Below, one piece after another: positions 26,551-36,281 of a stretch of 64,000 nt of DNA (position 1 is the stretch's first letter; the number at the start of each line of letters is the position of its first letter). Origin of the DNA: Demequina subtropica (GTDB lineage Bacteria; Actinomycetota; Actinomycetes; Actinomycetales; Demequinaceae). Location: the NCBI RefSeq assembly GCF_000971235.1, contig NZ_BBMB01000008.1:1-64000 (forward strand). The letters run 5' to 3'. The translations under genes were made by a program, and so were the position numbers. The notes under the pieces are model-generated. The model was not told the origin of the DNA. It saw nothing but the letters and a program-made list of their open reading frames with translations, and ran no database searches.

Positions 26551-27674
26551 GCGCACGCATGGGGGGAGCGCCGCTGCGTGTGCTGGTGCTTGGAAACCAC
26601 CCGGGGAGCGGCTGGAGCATGGTCCGGTACTCGCATCTGCTTCAGTCCGGTTACACGGAGGCCGGCGAGGCCGTCAGGATGATCCAGCCGAGCACCACGA
26701 TCAGCTCCCGGGTGCGCTCGGGTGCGCTGCGCAAGCTGCTCGCGTACGTCGAGAACCTGGTGGTCTTCCCGCTGGTGGCGATCGGCGCGGCGCGGGACGC
26801 GGACCTCATCCACGTGGCGGACCATTCGAATGCGCTCTGGCTTCTGGGTCCGCTCGGTCGGCGGCCCGCCGTGGTCACGTGCCATGACCTGGTCGCGGTC
26901 CGCGCGGCGGCGGGGGAGATCCCCGGCGTCGCGATCCGGGCGACGGGGAGGCTCTACCAACGTGCCGTGGCTGCGGGCCTGCGACGCGCGACCGTGATCG
27001 CGTGCGTGTCCGAGGCGACCGCGGCGGATGTCCGGCGCATCGTCCGCCCGGACGGGGTGCGCGTCCTGGTCAACCCGGTCGCGCCCGACCTGCTCCCGAA
27101 CCCGGACGGGCTCGAGCCCGAGCGCCGCCCCGCTGCGCTGGTGGTCAGCACCGTGGGGTATCGCAAGCGCCGCGAGCATGCGGTGAGGATCTGGCAGCGG
27201 ATGCGAGGCGAGGGCGGTCTCGACAGGCTCGCCCTTCGCATCGTGGGCCCAGGTCTCACCGGCGAGGAGGCCGCGCTGCTTGCGCCGGATGAGGCCGGCG
27301 AGGTCGAGGTGCTGTCCGACATCGACGATGCGACGCTGGCGTGCGAGTACGCCTCCGCCGCGATGGTGATCCAGGCCTCGCTGTACGAGGGCTTCGGGTG
27401 GCCCATCCTGGAAGGCAACGTGCACGGCACGCCTGCCCTGTGCGCGGACATCCCGGTGTTCCGCGAGGTCGCGGGAGCCGCAGGGACGTTCGTCGGAGAG
27501 GACCTTGATGCTGTCGACTGGCCGGCGATCGTGGCGTCTGTGACGGCGGACGATGCGATGGCGCGTGCCGCAGCGAACGTGCAGCGCTTCTCATGGGAGG
27601 ACTTCACCGAGGGCCTGCGGGGACTCGCCGAGTCCGTCGTGTCCGTGCACGACGCGGAGCCGGACCTGATCTGA
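26547..27674 (+). CDS. Glycosyltransferase, GT4 family
   Basis: The 375-residue GT-B enzyme begins at GTG 26547, overlapping the kinase stop by four bases; ATG 26559 is possible. The acceptor half shows LRVLVLGNHPGSGWSMVRY, and CHDLVAVRAAAGEIPG near residue 105. The donor half has VVSTVGYRKRREHAVRIWQ and ASLYEGFGWPILEGNVHGTP near 280. The coupling to the kinase suggests that it belongs to set A. The sugar is unknown. Confidence 0.8.
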   Translation: MSARMGGAPLRVLVLGNHPGSGWSMVRYSHLLQSGYTEAGEAVRMIQPSTTISSRVRSGALRKLLAYVENLVVFPLVAIGAARDADLIHVADHSNALWLLGPLGRRPAVVTCHDLVAVRAAAGEIPGVAIRATGRLYQRAVAAGLRRATVIACVSEATAADVRRIVRPDGVRVLVNPVAPDLLPNPDGLEPERRPAALVVSTVGYRKRREHAVRIWQRMRGEGGLDRLALRIVGPGLTGEEAALLAPDEAGEVEVLSDIDDATLACEYASAAMVIQASLYEGFGWPILEGNVHGTPALCADIPVFREVAGAAGTFVGEDLDAVDWPAIVASVTADDAMARAAANVQRFSWEDFTEGLRGLAESVVSVHDAEPDLI

Positions 27675-27683
27675 GCTGTGGCG

Positions 27684-28226
27684 TCAGGCCTGCCCGATCC
27701 AGGCCGCGACCTCGTCGACGGCGCGCGCGATGAGGCGGTACGAGTCGTGGTACTCCGTCTGGCCGTAGCCGTAGGGGTCGGGGACGTCGTCGAGCTCGAG
27801 CCCTGCGAGCACATGCCGGTGCGCGGCGACGGCCCGCGGGATGTCCGCGATCCTCTCCGCAGGCGTGGCGCCCACGAGGGTCTGGCCGGTCCCGGCGGAC
27901 GCGGCGAGCTCAGCGAGGGTGAACGTGCGCTTGAGTGCGGACGGCGCGGTGCTGACGGCGTGACGGCGATGCTCGGTCGTCATCGTGATGATGATGTCCG
28001 CATCGCGCATGAGGCCCTCCGTGAGGAGCTGCGCGCGGTGCGAGGACCCGTCGATGCCACCGGCTGCGAGCTCGGCGAGCATCGGCTCGGGAACGCCGTG
28101 TCCCACCAGGGCGTGGGTTCCGGCGCTCGCCACGGTCGCGATGTCGCCGAGCGCGCGCTGAAGCAGCAGCTCCGCGGCGGGCGAGCGGCAGATGTTGCCC
28201 GTGCAGACGGTCAGGATCAGCGGCAC
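27684..28226 (-). CDS. Low-molecular-weight protein tyrosine phosphatase
   Basis: The 180-residue protein starts at GTG 28226 with GGGAGAG upstream. The P-loop CTGNICRSPAAE (Cys8, Arg14) fits CX5R(S), and the C-terminal general-acid loop DVPDPYGYGQTEYHDSY is complete. It resembles Wzb/CapC-type phosphatases that dephosphorylate BY-kinases in polysaccharide assembly. It ends ten bases from the convergent glycosyltransferase gene. The kinase partner is probably at 24988, though cross-talk with sets B and C is likely. Confidence 0.9.
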   Translation of the reverse strand: MPLILTVCTGNICRSPAAELLLQRALGDIATVASAGTHALVGHGVPEPMLAELAAGGIDGSSHRAQLLTEGLMRDADIIITMTTEHRRHAVSTAPSALKRTFTLAELAASAGTGQTLVGATPAERIADIPRAVAAHRHVLAGLELDDVPDPYGYGQTEYHDSYRLIARAVDEVAAWIGQA

Positions 28227-28351
28227 GGCTCTCCCGAGTTCGGTGGCGAGTGGTCGAATGCCGAGGATACCTGAGGCGACGTCCGCGCATGGTGCTGGAC
28301 CCGTGTTCACCCGATGTCGCATTGATCCTTTTGCTCCCGACTGATTCGTTC

Positions 28352-28357
28352 TAGTCT
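28352..28357 (+). promoter_or_regulatory. Possible -10 of WcaI-like gene
   Basis: TAGTCT, with TTTTGC 17 bases upstream, sits in an AT-rich patch about 47 bases before ATG 28404. Plausible but weak. Confidence 0.3.
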
Positions 28358-28403
28358 CGACCGTGAGGGCCCGTGGGGGGAGCGGCCCGACTGAGGGGGC
28401 AGC

Positions 28404-29657
28404 ATGGACGTGTGCAGCATGGGCCGTCGCGTGACGTTCGTCGGCATCAACTACCCGCCGGAGCGCACGGGCATCGCGCCGTACACGGGCGCCATGGCAC
28501 GACGGCTTGCCGAGCGTGCGGCGGTGATCCGCGTGGTGACCGCGCAGCCGCACTATCCGGAGTGGCGCATCCACGAGGGCTACGGCGGATGGCGCACGCG
28601 CGAGACGCTCGACGGCGTCACGGTCGACCGTGTTCGACACCTGGTGCCGCGGCGCCCCCAGGGTCTTCCGCGCCTCGTGTCGGAGGTCACCTTCGGGGTG
28701 CGCGCCGCGCTGTCGCGATGGGGCCGACCTCAGGCGGTGGTGCTCGTGTCGCCTGCCCTGTTCTCCTCCGCGATCGCCGCGGTGCGCGCACGCGTGCGCC
28801 ATCGCGACGCGTCGGTGACCGTCTGGGTACAGGACCTCTACGGGCGCGGAATCGCGGAGGCGACCGGAGAGCAGGGGACGGTGGCGAAGGTCGTCCGGGC
28901 AGTCGAGGGGCGCCTGCTGCGCGATGCCGACCGTGTGGTGGTCATCCATGACCGGTTCCGCGCTGCGGTGGTCGCCGACTACGGCGTGGACCCCGATCGG
29001 GTGCAGGTGGTGCGCAACTGGACCCACCTGCCCGCGCACGCGCCTATCGACCGTGCGCACGCGCGGGCCGAGCGGGGCTGGGCGTCGGAGACTGTGGTGC
29101 TCCACGCCGGCAACATGGGCGTGAAGCAAGGGCTGGAGCATGTGGTGACGGCGGCGCGGCTCGCACAGGAGCGTGGAGTCCCCGTACGGTTCGTCCTGCT
29201 GGGCGACGGCGGCGAGAGGGCGAGGCTCGAGCGCGAGGCGGCGGGGTTGCGCAACATCGAGTTCATTCGACCGCTCGACGATGAGGCGTTCCGCGGAGCG
29301 CTCGCGGCCGCAGACGTCCTGCTGGTGCACGAGGCGCCAGGCGTCGTGGAGATGGCGGTGCCCTCGAAGCTGACCTCCTACTTCGACGCCGCGCGGCCGG
29401 TGGTCGCGGCCACGAGCCCGGTGGGGATCACGGCCGAGGAGGTCCGCGCGGCCCGAGCAGGTGTGGTGGTCGAGTCCGGCGACCCGGCCGCGTTGGTGGA
29501 GGCCATCGTCGAGCTGACGGCGCGCCCCGACCGCGGCGATGCGCTCGGGGCGAACGGGCGCGCGTACCGTGATGCGGTGCTGACCGAAGGCGCAGCCGTC
29601 GAGGCGTTCGCGTCGCTGCTGGGCATCGACGCGGAGCTCGACGCGGTCGAAGCGTAG
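28404..29657 (+). CDS. WcaI-like glycosyltransferase, GT4 family
   Basis: The 417-residue protein opens VTFVGINYPPERTGIAPYTG, and QPHYPEWRIHEGYGGWR near residue 53 is the WcaI-type N-terminal signature of colanic-acid fucosyltransferases. Donor-half motifs are LHAGNMGVKQGLEHVVTAAR near 235 and HEAPGVVEMAVPSKLTSYFD near 310. Given gmd and fcl at 33-35 kb, it may transfer fucose; that is inference. It precedes the DUF4012 gene by ten bases and is likely co-transcribed with it. Confidence 0.8.
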   Translation: MDVCSMGRRVTFVGINYPPERTGIAPYTGAMARRLAERAAVIRVVTAQPHYPEWRIHEGYGGWRTRETLDGVTVDRVRHLVPRRPQGLPRLVSEVTFGVRAALSRWGRPQAVVLVSPALFSSAIAAVRARVRHRDASVTVWVQDLYGRGIAEATGEQGTVAKVVRAVEGRLLRDADRVVVIHDRFRAAVVADYGVDPDRVQVVRNWTHLPAHAPIDRAHARAERGWASETVVLHAGNMGVKQGLEHVVTAARLAQERGVPVRFVLLGDGGERARLEREAAGLRNIEFIRPLDDEAFRGALAAADVLLVHEAPGVVEMAVPSKLTSYFDAARPVVAATSPVGITAEEVRAARAGVVVESGDPAALVEAIVELTARPDRGDALGANGRAYRDAVLTEGAAVEAFASLLGIDAELDAVEA

Positions 29658-29667
29658 CGAGGGTGCG

Positions 29668-31413
29668 ATGAGCAAGGACAGGCCGAGGCGGCGTCGCTGG
29701 CCCTGGATCGTCACGGGCGTCCTCGTGGTCGCATTGCTGACGTTCGGAGGGTTCCTGGCCCGCGACGGGTGGCGCCTGCTCCAGGCGTCCGACGGCCTGA
29801 GCGCCCACGGCGCCGCCGCGCGCGCCGCCTTGGGTGCTCGCGACATCGAAGCCCTGCGCACGGAGACGGCGGCGCTGACGGCGGACGCTCACACGTTCCG
29901 CGACGCGACGTCGGGCCCGCACTGGTGGATCGCGGCCCACCTGCCGTGGGTAGGCGACCAGGCGGTCCCGCTCATGGTGACGGGCCAGGTGGTGGGCGAG
30001 CTCGCCGACGATGCGCTCGGCCCGCTCGCGGAGCTGGACGACCTGGAGGCGCTTGGCGGCCCCGCCTTCGAGGAGGGCCGGGTCGACCCCTTCGTCCTCG
30101 AGCCCTATCGCGAGACCTTGGCCGCCGCCGCATCGTCCCTCGCCGCGCAGGGCGCGGCGCTCGCGGACGTCGACGTCTCTCGCACGGTCGATGTGCTCCG
30201 CGACCAGTTCGCGGACCTCGAGGACCAGGTGGGGACGCTCTCGGATCTGGTCGCGGGTGCTCACACCGCGGCGGAGCTGCTGCCCACGATGCTCGGGGGG
30301 GCGGGCGAGCGGCACTACGTGGTGGTGGTGCAGAACAACGCCGAGCCGCGTGCGACGGGCGGGATCCCTGGCGCGTTCATCGAGCTCACGGTGGACGACG
30401 GGAGGATCGCGCTCGGAAGCTTCGTCGCCGCGCGTGACCTCGTCGAGAAGACGGGTGCCGTCGACCTCACCGAGGACGAGCTGCGCGTCTTCACGGACAG
30501 GCTGGGGATCTACCCGCAGGACGCGAACTTCACCCCCGAGTTCCCGCGCACGGCGCAGATCGTGTCCCAGATGTGGACGGCGAAGACGGGCGACGTGCTG
30601 GACGGCGTGCTGTCGATCGATCCGGTGGCGCTCGGGTGGATCCTCGAGGGCGCGCCGGCCGTCACTGTCGACGGCGTCGAGATCGGTGCGGAGACGATCG
30701 CCCCGGTGGTCCTCAACGAGGCGTACTCGCGGTTCGAGAGCCCGACCCGCCAGGACGCGTTCTTCGTCTCGGCGTCCGCAGCCCTGTTCGATCAGGCGGC
30801 CTCGGGCGGTGCGGTCAGCCTCGCGGGGGTCGAGCGTGCGATCGACGCGCGTCGCTTCCTGGTGTGGTCTGCCGACGAGGCGGAGCAGGCGCTGCTCGAG
30901 ACCGAGCCGATCTCGGGCGCCTTCCTCGACGAAGGCGCGGTCGGCGTGTTCCTCAACGACGGCTCGGGTTCGAAGATGGGGTACTACGTCGACACCGAGG
31001 TCGCGATCACCGACCTGGTGTGCGCGTCGGGCGACGTGGTGGCGCAGGCCGTGGGCGTCACCGTCACGAACACCTTCGACGGCGACGTCGCCTCCCTGCC
31101 CGCCTACGTGAGCGGAGGTGGCGTCTACGTCCCGGCCGGGCAGTTCCAGGCGAACCTGCTGGTCTACCCGGCGACGGGGATGCGCACCACGGCGGTCTCG
31201 CGTGGGGGCGTGGCCGAGCCCGTCGCGCAGGATCAACAGGACGGCAGGGCGCTCACCATCGCCCGCGTGGTGCTCGACCCTGGCGAGTCCATCACGCTGA
31301 CGTATCAGCTGGGGGCCTCGGAGGGCGCCGTCGCTCCCCCCGCGATGGTGGCGACACCGGGGGCGCGCGAGGCGGTGCCCACCCGCATGGAGGTCCACAC
31401 GGGCTCCTGTTGA
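29668..31413 (+). CDS. DUF4012 membrane-anchored protein (set A)
   Basis: The 581-residue protein has a basic N-terminus (KDRPRRRRWPW), one membrane helix (residues 14-30) and a large outside part. The DUF4012 core shows VVVVQNNAEPRATGGIPGAF near residue 222 and DGVLSIDPVALGWILEGAP near 310. A cysteine in LVCASGD near 450 is paired with a C-terminal last residue Cys (TGSC), as in the two paralogues, which suggests a disulfide. DUF4012 proteins recur in actinobacterial polysaccharide clusters but have no assigned activity. Sets B and C place an LSxTGF gene right after it; here a sulfotransferase follows. Confidence 0.85.
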   Translation: MSKDRPRRRRWPWIVTGVLVVALLTFGGFLARDGWRLLQASDGLSAHGAAARAALGARDIEALRTETAALTADAHTFRDATSGPHWWIAAHLPWVGDQAVPLMVTGQVVGELADDALGPLAELDDLEALGGPAFEEGRVDPFVLEPYRETLAAAASSLAAQGAALADVDVSRTVDVLRDQFADLEDQVGTLSDLVAGAHTAAELLPTMLGGAGERHYVVVVQNNAEPRATGGIPGAFIELTVDDGRIALGSFVAARDLVEKTGAVDLTEDELRVFTDRLGIYPQDANFTPEFPRTAQIVSQMWTAKTGDVLDGVLSIDPVALGWILEGAPAVTVDGVEIGAETIAPVVLNEAYSRFESPTRQDAFFVSASAALFDQAASGGAVSLAGVERAIDARRFLVWSADEAEQALLETEPISGAFLDEGAVGVFLNDGSGSKMGYYVDTEVAITDLVCASGDVVAQAVGVTVTNTFDGDVASLPAYVSGGGVYVPAGQFQANLLVYPATGMRTTAVSRGGVAEPVAQDQQDGRALTIARVVLDPGESITLTYQLGASEGAVAPPAMVATPGAREAVPTRMEVHTGSC

Positions 31414-31445
31414 TGCCGTTTTGGCATGATTCCGCCGCAATTGAC

Positions 31446-31460
31446 ATGACATCTAGTCAT
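31446..31460. promoter_or_regulatory. Inverted repeat before sulfotransferase gene
   Basis: ATGAC-ATCTA-GTCAT is a perfect 5-bp inverted repeat inside an AT-rich stretch, overlapping TTGACA at 31441-31446. It lies 28 bases before ATG 31489. It looks like an operator or promoter element for the sulfotransferase. Confidence 0.4.
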
Positions 31461-31488
31461 TTGTCCTGATGTTGGCTAGGTTGCCAGC

Positions 31489-32208
31489 ATGAAAGCTTTC
31501 GTCATAGGCACGGGTCGATCGGGCACCCACTGGACGGGTTTCATCCTGGGGGAGCACCCGGAGGTCACCACCACCATCGAGGAGCCCAAGATCATGCGGC
31601 TCGCGACGTTGGCGGCGCAGTACCGCAAGCGGCGCCCCGTGTACCTGCCGGCGCTGCGCGCGCGGTACATGATGGCCAGCGCCGCGGTGAAGACCCGGGT
31701 GCATGCAGACAAGAGCCACCCCGTCATCTGGTACGCGGACAAGGTGGCGCGCTGGTTTCCGGACTCGAAGTTCATCGGGATCAACCGCAGCCCGTTCGGC
31801 GTGGTCGCGTCGATGGTGGTGCACGAGGGCGTGCTGGAGTGGCAGGACAACTGGGAGCACTTCGGCGTCCCGAACGAGTTCCTCGGGATCACCGAGGACA
31901 ACGTCGAGGCCTACCGCACCATGAGCCCTGCGGGGCGCGCTGCCACACGCTGGCTGTCGCACCGTCAGCGCATGGACGAGCTCGAAGGGCTTCTGGGCGA
32001 CCGGCTCCTGGTGCTCGACTACGAGGACATGATCGACCGCTACGAGGAGAATGTGGCGCGTATCTGGGAGTTCCTCGAGCTCGACCACGTCGATGCCGAC
32101 GCACAGGCGCCCAAGGCGTCGTCGCGTGACAACTGGCGAGAGGTGCTGAGCGCCGAGCAGATCGCGGAGGTGTCCGCGATCACAGGCGTTCCGGTGCCGG
32201 CGCTGTAG
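31489..32208 (+). CDS. Sulfotransferase-family protein 1
   Basis: The 239-residue cytoplasmic protein starts MKAFVIGTGRSGTHWTG, the 5'-phosphosulfate-binding loop. The 3'-phosphate region FIGINRSPFGVVASMV is near residue 95. It is short but complete for a bacterial P-loop sulfotransferase, which moves sulfate from PAPS to a sugar or other hydroxyl. It follows the set A DUF4012 gene with its own AT-rich promoter region. Its 3' end overlaps the convergent acyltransferase by 29 bases. Other nucleotide-dependent roles cannot be excluded. Confidence 0.75.
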   Translation: MKAFVIGTGRSGTHWTGFILGEHPEVTTTIEEPKIMRLATLAAQYRKRRPVYLPALRARYMMASAAVKTRVHADKSHPVIWYADKVARWFPDSKFIGINRSPFGVVASMVVHEGVLEWQDNWEHFGVPNEFLGITEDNVEAYRTMSPAGRAATRWLSHRQRMDELEGLLGDRLLVLDYEDMIDRYEENVARIWEFLELDHVDADAQAPKASSRDNWREVLSAEQIAEVSAITGVPVPAL

Positions 32209-33352
32209 GCGGCGTGCCCGGCGCCTCCCCCGCATCGTCGAGCGCCACCGCCGGCTCGGTGCCCGGGCGCGTGCCGTCGGGCACGAGCTCGGTGCGCGCG
32301 AGGTGGCGCTTGAGGCGCAGGAACGGCTTCTCGATCACGTAGTAGCTGAATGCGGCGGTCGCCACGGCGGCGAGGGGGCCGACATATGCGGGCGCGGAGC
32401 CCAGCAGCGTGCTGCCGCCCAGGAAGAGCTGCTGCCACAGGTAGATGGAGTAGGACATCGCGCCGATCAGCACGAGCGGGCGCCGTGCGAGCAGCCGCGC
32501 CAACCTCGACGTCGGGACGGTCACCAGGAACGCGATGAGGATCGCGACGCAGGCCTGGTCCAGGGTCCATCCCGCGGTGTAGGCGTACGGCATCCCGTAC
32601 CGCTCCTCGACGAGCGGCGCGATCCCGAAGAGCAGGACCAGCGCCGGGACGATGAGCCGCGCCGACCAGGTCTGGATCGCCTCGCGGTGGCTCGCCATGA
32701 GGAGCGCGAGCAGCGCACCCACCAGCAGTGCGTCGTAACGGGTGTGGAACATCACGGCGATGTAGCCGCGCTCATCCGGCTGAGCGAGGTAGACCGCGAT
32801 CCGCACAGCGGGTGCGGCGACGATGAGCGCGACGAGCCAGCGCGTGCGGTGCCGGGCTCGCCATACGAGCAGCACCAGCGCGAGCGGCCATAGAACGTAG
32901 AACTGCTCCTCGACCGAGAGGCTCCACGTGTGGCCCAGGTACCACGTGTCGGCGACGCCGTGGGCGTAGTTCCATACGAACAGCGCTGCTACGGCGAACT
33001 CGTCGCCGCCGATCGGCTCGATCCGTCCCGTGAGCGACAGTGCCGCGGTGACCGCGAGGAAGGCGAGGAATGCGGGGAGGATCCGCAGCGCACGCCGCGC
33101 GTAGAAGGCGCTGTAGTCGAGGCGCCCACGCGCGCGGAGCTCGTTGGTGAGCAGCGTGGTGATGAGGTACCCGCTCAGCACGAAGAAGATGTCGACGCCA
33201 CGCCCTCCCTGGCCCAGCACCGCGAGCGGTGCGGGGAGCTGGTCGGCGAAGCCGTGGCCGATCACCACAAGCGCGACGGCCACGGCACGCAGCCCGTCGA
33301 GCGGCTGCAGCCGGCCCTGGCGGCGCGGCGCGGGTTCCTCTGACTCACCCAT
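32180..33352 (-). CDS. OafA/YrhL-type membrane acyltransferase
   Basis: The 390-residue protein begins with a polar leader and then LQPLDGLRAVAVALVVIGHG, the acyltransferase-3 start with the conserved His. RGVDIFFVLSGYLITTLL near residue 55 and HTWSLSVEEQFYVLWPL near 150 are diagnostic of the OafA branch. About ten helices span the membrane. It would O-acetylate an EPS sugar. It heads a minus-strand block whose upstream members are fcl and gmd. Its last codons overlap the convergent sulfotransferase. Confidence 0.85.
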   Translation of the reverse strand: MGESEEPAPRRQGRLQPLDGLRAVAVALVVIGHGFADQLPAPLAVLGQGGRGVDIFFVLSGYLITTLLTNELRARGRLDYSAFYARRALRILPAFLAFLAVTAALSLTGRIEPIGGDEFAVAALFVWNYAHGVADTWYLGHTWSLSVEEQFYVLWPLALVLLVWRARHRTRWLVALIVAAPAVRIAVYLAQPDERGYIAVMFHTRYDALLVGALLALLMASHREAIQTWSARLIVPALVLLFGIAPLVEERYGMPYAYTAGWTLDQACVAILIAFLVTVPTSRLARLLARRPLVLIGAMSYSIYLWQQLFLGGSTLLGSAPAYVGPLAAVATAAFSYYVIEKPFLRLKRHLARTELVPDGTRPGTEPAVALDDAGEAPGTPPTAPAPERL

Positions 33353-33381
33353 CTCGGTGCCCCCAGTGCTCGCGGTGCCGT

Positions 33382-34392
33382 TCAGGCGCGCAGGTCAGCC
33401 GCGTGCGTGCGGTACCAGGCGTAGGTGCGACGGAGTCCCTCGTCGAGGGGGATCCGCGAGGTCCAGCCGAGCTCCGTGAGCATGGAGACGTCGAGCAGCT
33501 TCTGCGGGGTGCCGTCGGGCTTGGAGGTATCCCACTCGGTCGCACCCCCGTATCCCGTCACCTTCGCGATGGCCTCCGCGATCTCGCGGATGGTGACGTC
33601 CGTGCCGGTGCCCACGTTGACCTGCGACGGGCCGTCGTAGTGCTCGAGCAGGTGCAGGCAGGCATCGGCCATGTCGTCGGAGTGCAGGAACTCGCGGCGC
33701 GGCGTGCCCGTGCCCCAGTTGGTGACGGACGATGCGCCGCCCCGGGCGGCCTCGTCGTACCGGCGGATGAGCGCGGGGAGCACGTGCGACCCTTGCGGCG
33801 AGAAGTTGTCGTTCGGGCCGTAGAGATTGGTGGGCATCGCGGAGATCCAGGCCTTGCCGTACTGTCGCCGCGCCGCCTGGACGTGAAGGATCCCGGCGAT
33901 CTTGGCGATCGCGTAGGCATCGTTGGTCGGCTCGAGATGGCCCGTGAGCAGGCTGTCCTCCTGGATCGGCTGCGGGGCGAGCCTCGGGTAGATGCAGCTC
34001 GAGCCGAGGAACAGCAGGCGGTCCACGTCGTGGGCGAGCGCCGCATCGATGACGTTGGTCTGGATGCGGATGTTGTCGCTCAGGAAGTCGACCGGGTACG
34101 TGCTGTTCGCCATGATGCCGCCCACCTTCGCGGCGGCAAGCACCACGTAGCGCGGCCGTGTCCGCGCGAAGAACGCGAACGTCGCGTCGCGGTCCTTCAG
34201 GTCCAGCTCGGCCGAGGCGCGTCCCACCACGTCGGTGAAGCCTGCGGCCTCGAGGCGTCGCACGATGGCGCTGCCGACGAGGCCGCGGTGGCCGGCGACG
34301 TAGAAGGTCGCGGTCCGGTCGAGCGGCGCCGGGGTGTAGCCGACGCCGTCGCTCGAGACCTGAAGGGGCGCGGAGGTCAGGCTGCTCGCCAC
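33382..34392 (-). CDS. fcl: GDP-L-fucose synthase
   Basis: The 336-residue SDR enzyme shows the NADP loop [17 protein letters not shown] at about residues 31-47. [17 protein letters not shown] is near 95, SSCIYP and the catalytic Tyr context [11 protein letters not shown] near 160, and [19 protein letters not shown] near 190. These are diagnostic of GDP-4-keto-6-deoxymannose epimerase/reductase. It completes GDP-L-fucose from the Gmd product. It starts at GTG 34392 inside the last codons of gmd (16-base overlap), so the two are translationally coupled. The N-terminal 29 residues before the loop are longer than usual. Confidence 0.9.
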   Translation of the reverse strand: MASSLTSAPLQVSSDGVGYTPAPLDRTATFYVAGHRGLVGSAIVRRLEAAGFTDVVGRASAELDLKDRDATFAFFARTRPRYVVLAAAKVGGIMANSTYPVDFLSDNIRIQTNVIDAALAHDVDRLLFLGSSCIYPRLAPQPIQEDSLLTGHLEPTNDAYAIAKIAGILHVQAARRQYGKAWISAMPTNLYGPNDNFSPQGSHVLPALIRRYDEAARGGASSVTNWGTGTPRREFLHSDDMADACLHLLEHYDGPSQVNVGTGTDVTIREIAEAIAKVTGYGGATEWDTSKPDGTPQKLLDVSMLTELGWTSRIPLDEGLRRTYAWYRTHAADLRA

Positions 34393-35408
34393 GAGCGGAG
34401 ATCCACCACGTCGTGCCAAGGCTTCGCCTCGTAGCCGATCGCCTCGAGATCCGCGTCCACCATGAGGCGCGCGAGCCCACGGCCGTCCACGGTGGCCTTC
34501 CACCCGAGCTTCTCCTCCGCCTTGGAGGCGTCGCCGATGAGCGCGTCGACCTCCGTGGGCCGCAGGTAGCGCTCGTCGAACCTCACGTGGTCGTGCCAGT
34601 CCAGGCCCGCGTGCGCGAAGGACTCCTCGAGGAAATCGCGCACCGTGATGCCGCTGCCGGTCGCGAGCACGTAGTCGTCGGGCTCCTCGGCCTGCAGCAT
34701 GCGCCACATGCCCTCGACGTACTCGGCGGCGTAGCCCCAGTCGCGGATCGCGTCGAGGTTGCCCAGCCACAGCTCGTTCTGGAGTCCCGCCTTGATGTGG
34801 GCAACGGCGCGCGTGATCTTGCGCGTCACGAAGGTCTCGCCGCGGCGGGGCGACTCGTGGTTGAACAGGATGCCGTTGACGGCGAACATGCCGTACGCCT
34901 CGCGGTAGTTCTTGGTGACCCAGTACGAATACACCTTCGCGGCGCCGTAGGGGCTGCGCGGGTAGAACGGCGTGGCCTCGCTCTGCGGCGGCGGCGAGGC
35001 CCCGAACATCTCAGAGGACGATGCCTGGTAGAAGCGGGTGTCGATGCCTGCCATCCGCACGGCCTCGAGGAGACGCACGGACCCTACGCCGGTGACGTCG
35101 CCCGTGTGCTCCGGCTCGTCGAAGCTCACGCGGACGTGCGACTGGGCGGCGAGGTTGTAGACCTCGTCGGGGTTGATGTGCGCGAGGAGCGACACGAGCC
35201 TGGCGCCGTCGGACAGGTCTCCGTAGTGGAGGAACAGCCGTGCCTCCGGATCGTGCGGGTCCTTGTAGAGGTGGTCGATGCGTCCCGTGTTGAACGTCGA
35301 CGCCCTGCGGATCAGGCCGTGCACCTCGTAGCCCTTGCTCAGCAGCAGCTCCGCGAGGTAGGAGCCGTCCTGGCCCGTGATGCCTGTGATGAATGCCTTC
35401 TTGGTCAT
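34377..35408 (-). CDS. gmd: GDP-mannose 4,6-dehydratase
   Basis: The 343-residue enzyme begins [20 protein letters not shown] with the NADP-binding loop; [18 protein letters not shown] and the catalytic [11 protein letters not shown] and [18 protein letters not shown] segments are all present. It converts GDP-mannose to GDP-4-keto-6-deoxymannose, the first step to GDP-L-fucose. ATG 35408 has GGGGGGAACC before it and is preferred over a five-residue longer reading. It is first in the gmd-fcl operon with a -10 at 35454-35459. It marks fucose (or a derived 6-deoxysugar) as a component of at least one polymer here. Confidence 0.95.
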   Translation of the reverse strand: MTKKAFITGITGQDGSYLAELLLSKGYEVHGLIRRASTFNTGRIDHLYKDPHDPEARLFLHYGDLSDGARLVSLLAHINPDEVYNLAAQSHVRVSFDEPEHTGDVTGVGSVRLLEAVRMAGIDTRFYQASSSEMFGASPPPQSEATPFYPRSPYGAAKVYSYWVTKNYREAYGMFAVNGILFNHESPRRGETFVTRKITRAVAHIKAGLQNELWLGNLDAIRDWGYAAEYVEGMWRMLQAEEPDDYVLATGSGITVRDFLEESFAHAGLDWHDHVRFDERYLRPTEVDALIGDASKAEEKLGWKATVDGRGLARLMVDADLEAIGYEAKPWHDVVDLRSWRAA

Positions 35409-35453
35409 GGTTCCCCCCATCAACCAGGGGCGAGAAGGTGGCCCCTTCTGGGA

Positions 35454-35459
35454 ACTATA
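35454..35459 (-). promoter_or_regulatory. -10 of gmd-fcl operon
   Basis: TATAGT on the minus strand with TTTCCT 18 bases upstream is among the best promoters in the window, 46 bases before the gmd start. An inverted repeat (AGAAGG at 35433, CCTTCT to 35449) lies in the 5' leader and may fold in the RNA. Confidence 0.5.
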
Positions 35460-35517
35460 GGGGGAATGTCCGAAAAGAGGAAAGGGTGATGTTTGCGCGG
35501 GTCTCCCGCGGTGCGGC

Positions 35518-36102
35518 TCACACGGGATGCGGAATCCCCGGTTCGGTCGACCGCTCCCCGGCGGGGGCCTCGAGCCACGTCGCGACAGTGTCCACCATCG
35601 TGCGGATCTGCTCGTAGCTCTCGCGGTACATGTCGCTCGGGCCGCCGTACGGATCAGGGATATCGGCGGCGTTGTCGGCGCTCGCAGGCCCCAGGTGCAG
35701 GGTGCCGAGCTCCGGCACCGCCGCCACCCTCTCGCTCACCGAGGTCCCCTCCGGGGTCGGCGCCTCGCGGGCGAGGGTCGCGAGCCGGGTGAGCATGAAC
35801 GTCCGTGACGCCGCGTCCGGGGTCATGAGCGCGATGTACTGCCACTGGGCGTGCGCCATCGGGACGATGAGGTCGGCGGCGTCGATCATCGCGCGGGTGA
35901 GCCGACGTGCCCGATGCGGGCGGGGGTCGATGCCGTCCGCGCGGAGGTGCCGTCGCATCTGTCGGGGGATGCCCGCACCCTCGGGCGCGGCCGTGCCCGC
36001 GCTGCGCACGCGGACGTCGCCATCCAGCCGCTGGGTGAGCAGCATCGCCGCGACGGGGGAGCGGCACAGGTTGCCGCTGCACACCATGAGCACTGTCGCC
36101 AT
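35518..36102 (-). CDS. Low-molecular-weight protein tyrosine phosphatase 2
   Basis: The 194-residue protein starts at ATG 36102 with GGAGGTCC upstream. The P-loop [13 protein letters not shown] (Cys9, Arg15) and general-acid loop [20 protein letters not shown] are complete. It is the second Wzb-type phosphatase in the cluster and is divergent from the set B DUF4012 gene, so it is well placed to act on the set B kinase at 39308. It is about 14 residues longer than the one at 27684. Confidence 0.9.
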   Translation of the reverse strand: MATVLMVCSGNLCRSPVAAMLLTQRLDGDVRVRSAGTAAPEGAGIPRQMRRHLRADGIDPRPHRARRLTRAMIDAADLIVPMAHAQWQYIALMTPDAASRTFMLTRLATLAREAPTPEGTSVSERVAAVPELGTLHLGPASADNAADIPDPYGGPSDMYRESYEQIRTMVDTVATWLEAPAGERSTEPGIPHPV

Positions 36103-36200
36103 CAGGACCTCCGGCGCGGGGCGCGCCCGGGGAAGGCACACGTGGCCGCCGCGTTGCTGTCTGGTCCCATCTTCACAAATCGGACGCGATCGGGGAAGGG

Positions 36201-36212
36201 TGCATCGATGCA
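36201..36212. promoter_or_regulatory. 12-bp perfect palindrome in divergent promoter
   Basis: TGCATCGATGCA lies between the divergent phosphatase and DUF4012 genes, 15 bases before a possible -10 (TAGCCT, 36227-36232). It is a candidate operator for either gene. Confidence 0.35.
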
Positions 36213-36281
36213 ACGACCTGCGCGGGTAGCCTGTCCGGAGCCCGTCCGGGCGAAGCGATCAGCTGAGGAGCTCCCCGCATC

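Noticed and set aside
33382-34770. Longer 462-residue form of the fucose synthase gene
   Set aside because: The additional N-terminal part is an out-of-frame reading of gmd. GTG 34392 gives a normal coupled gene.
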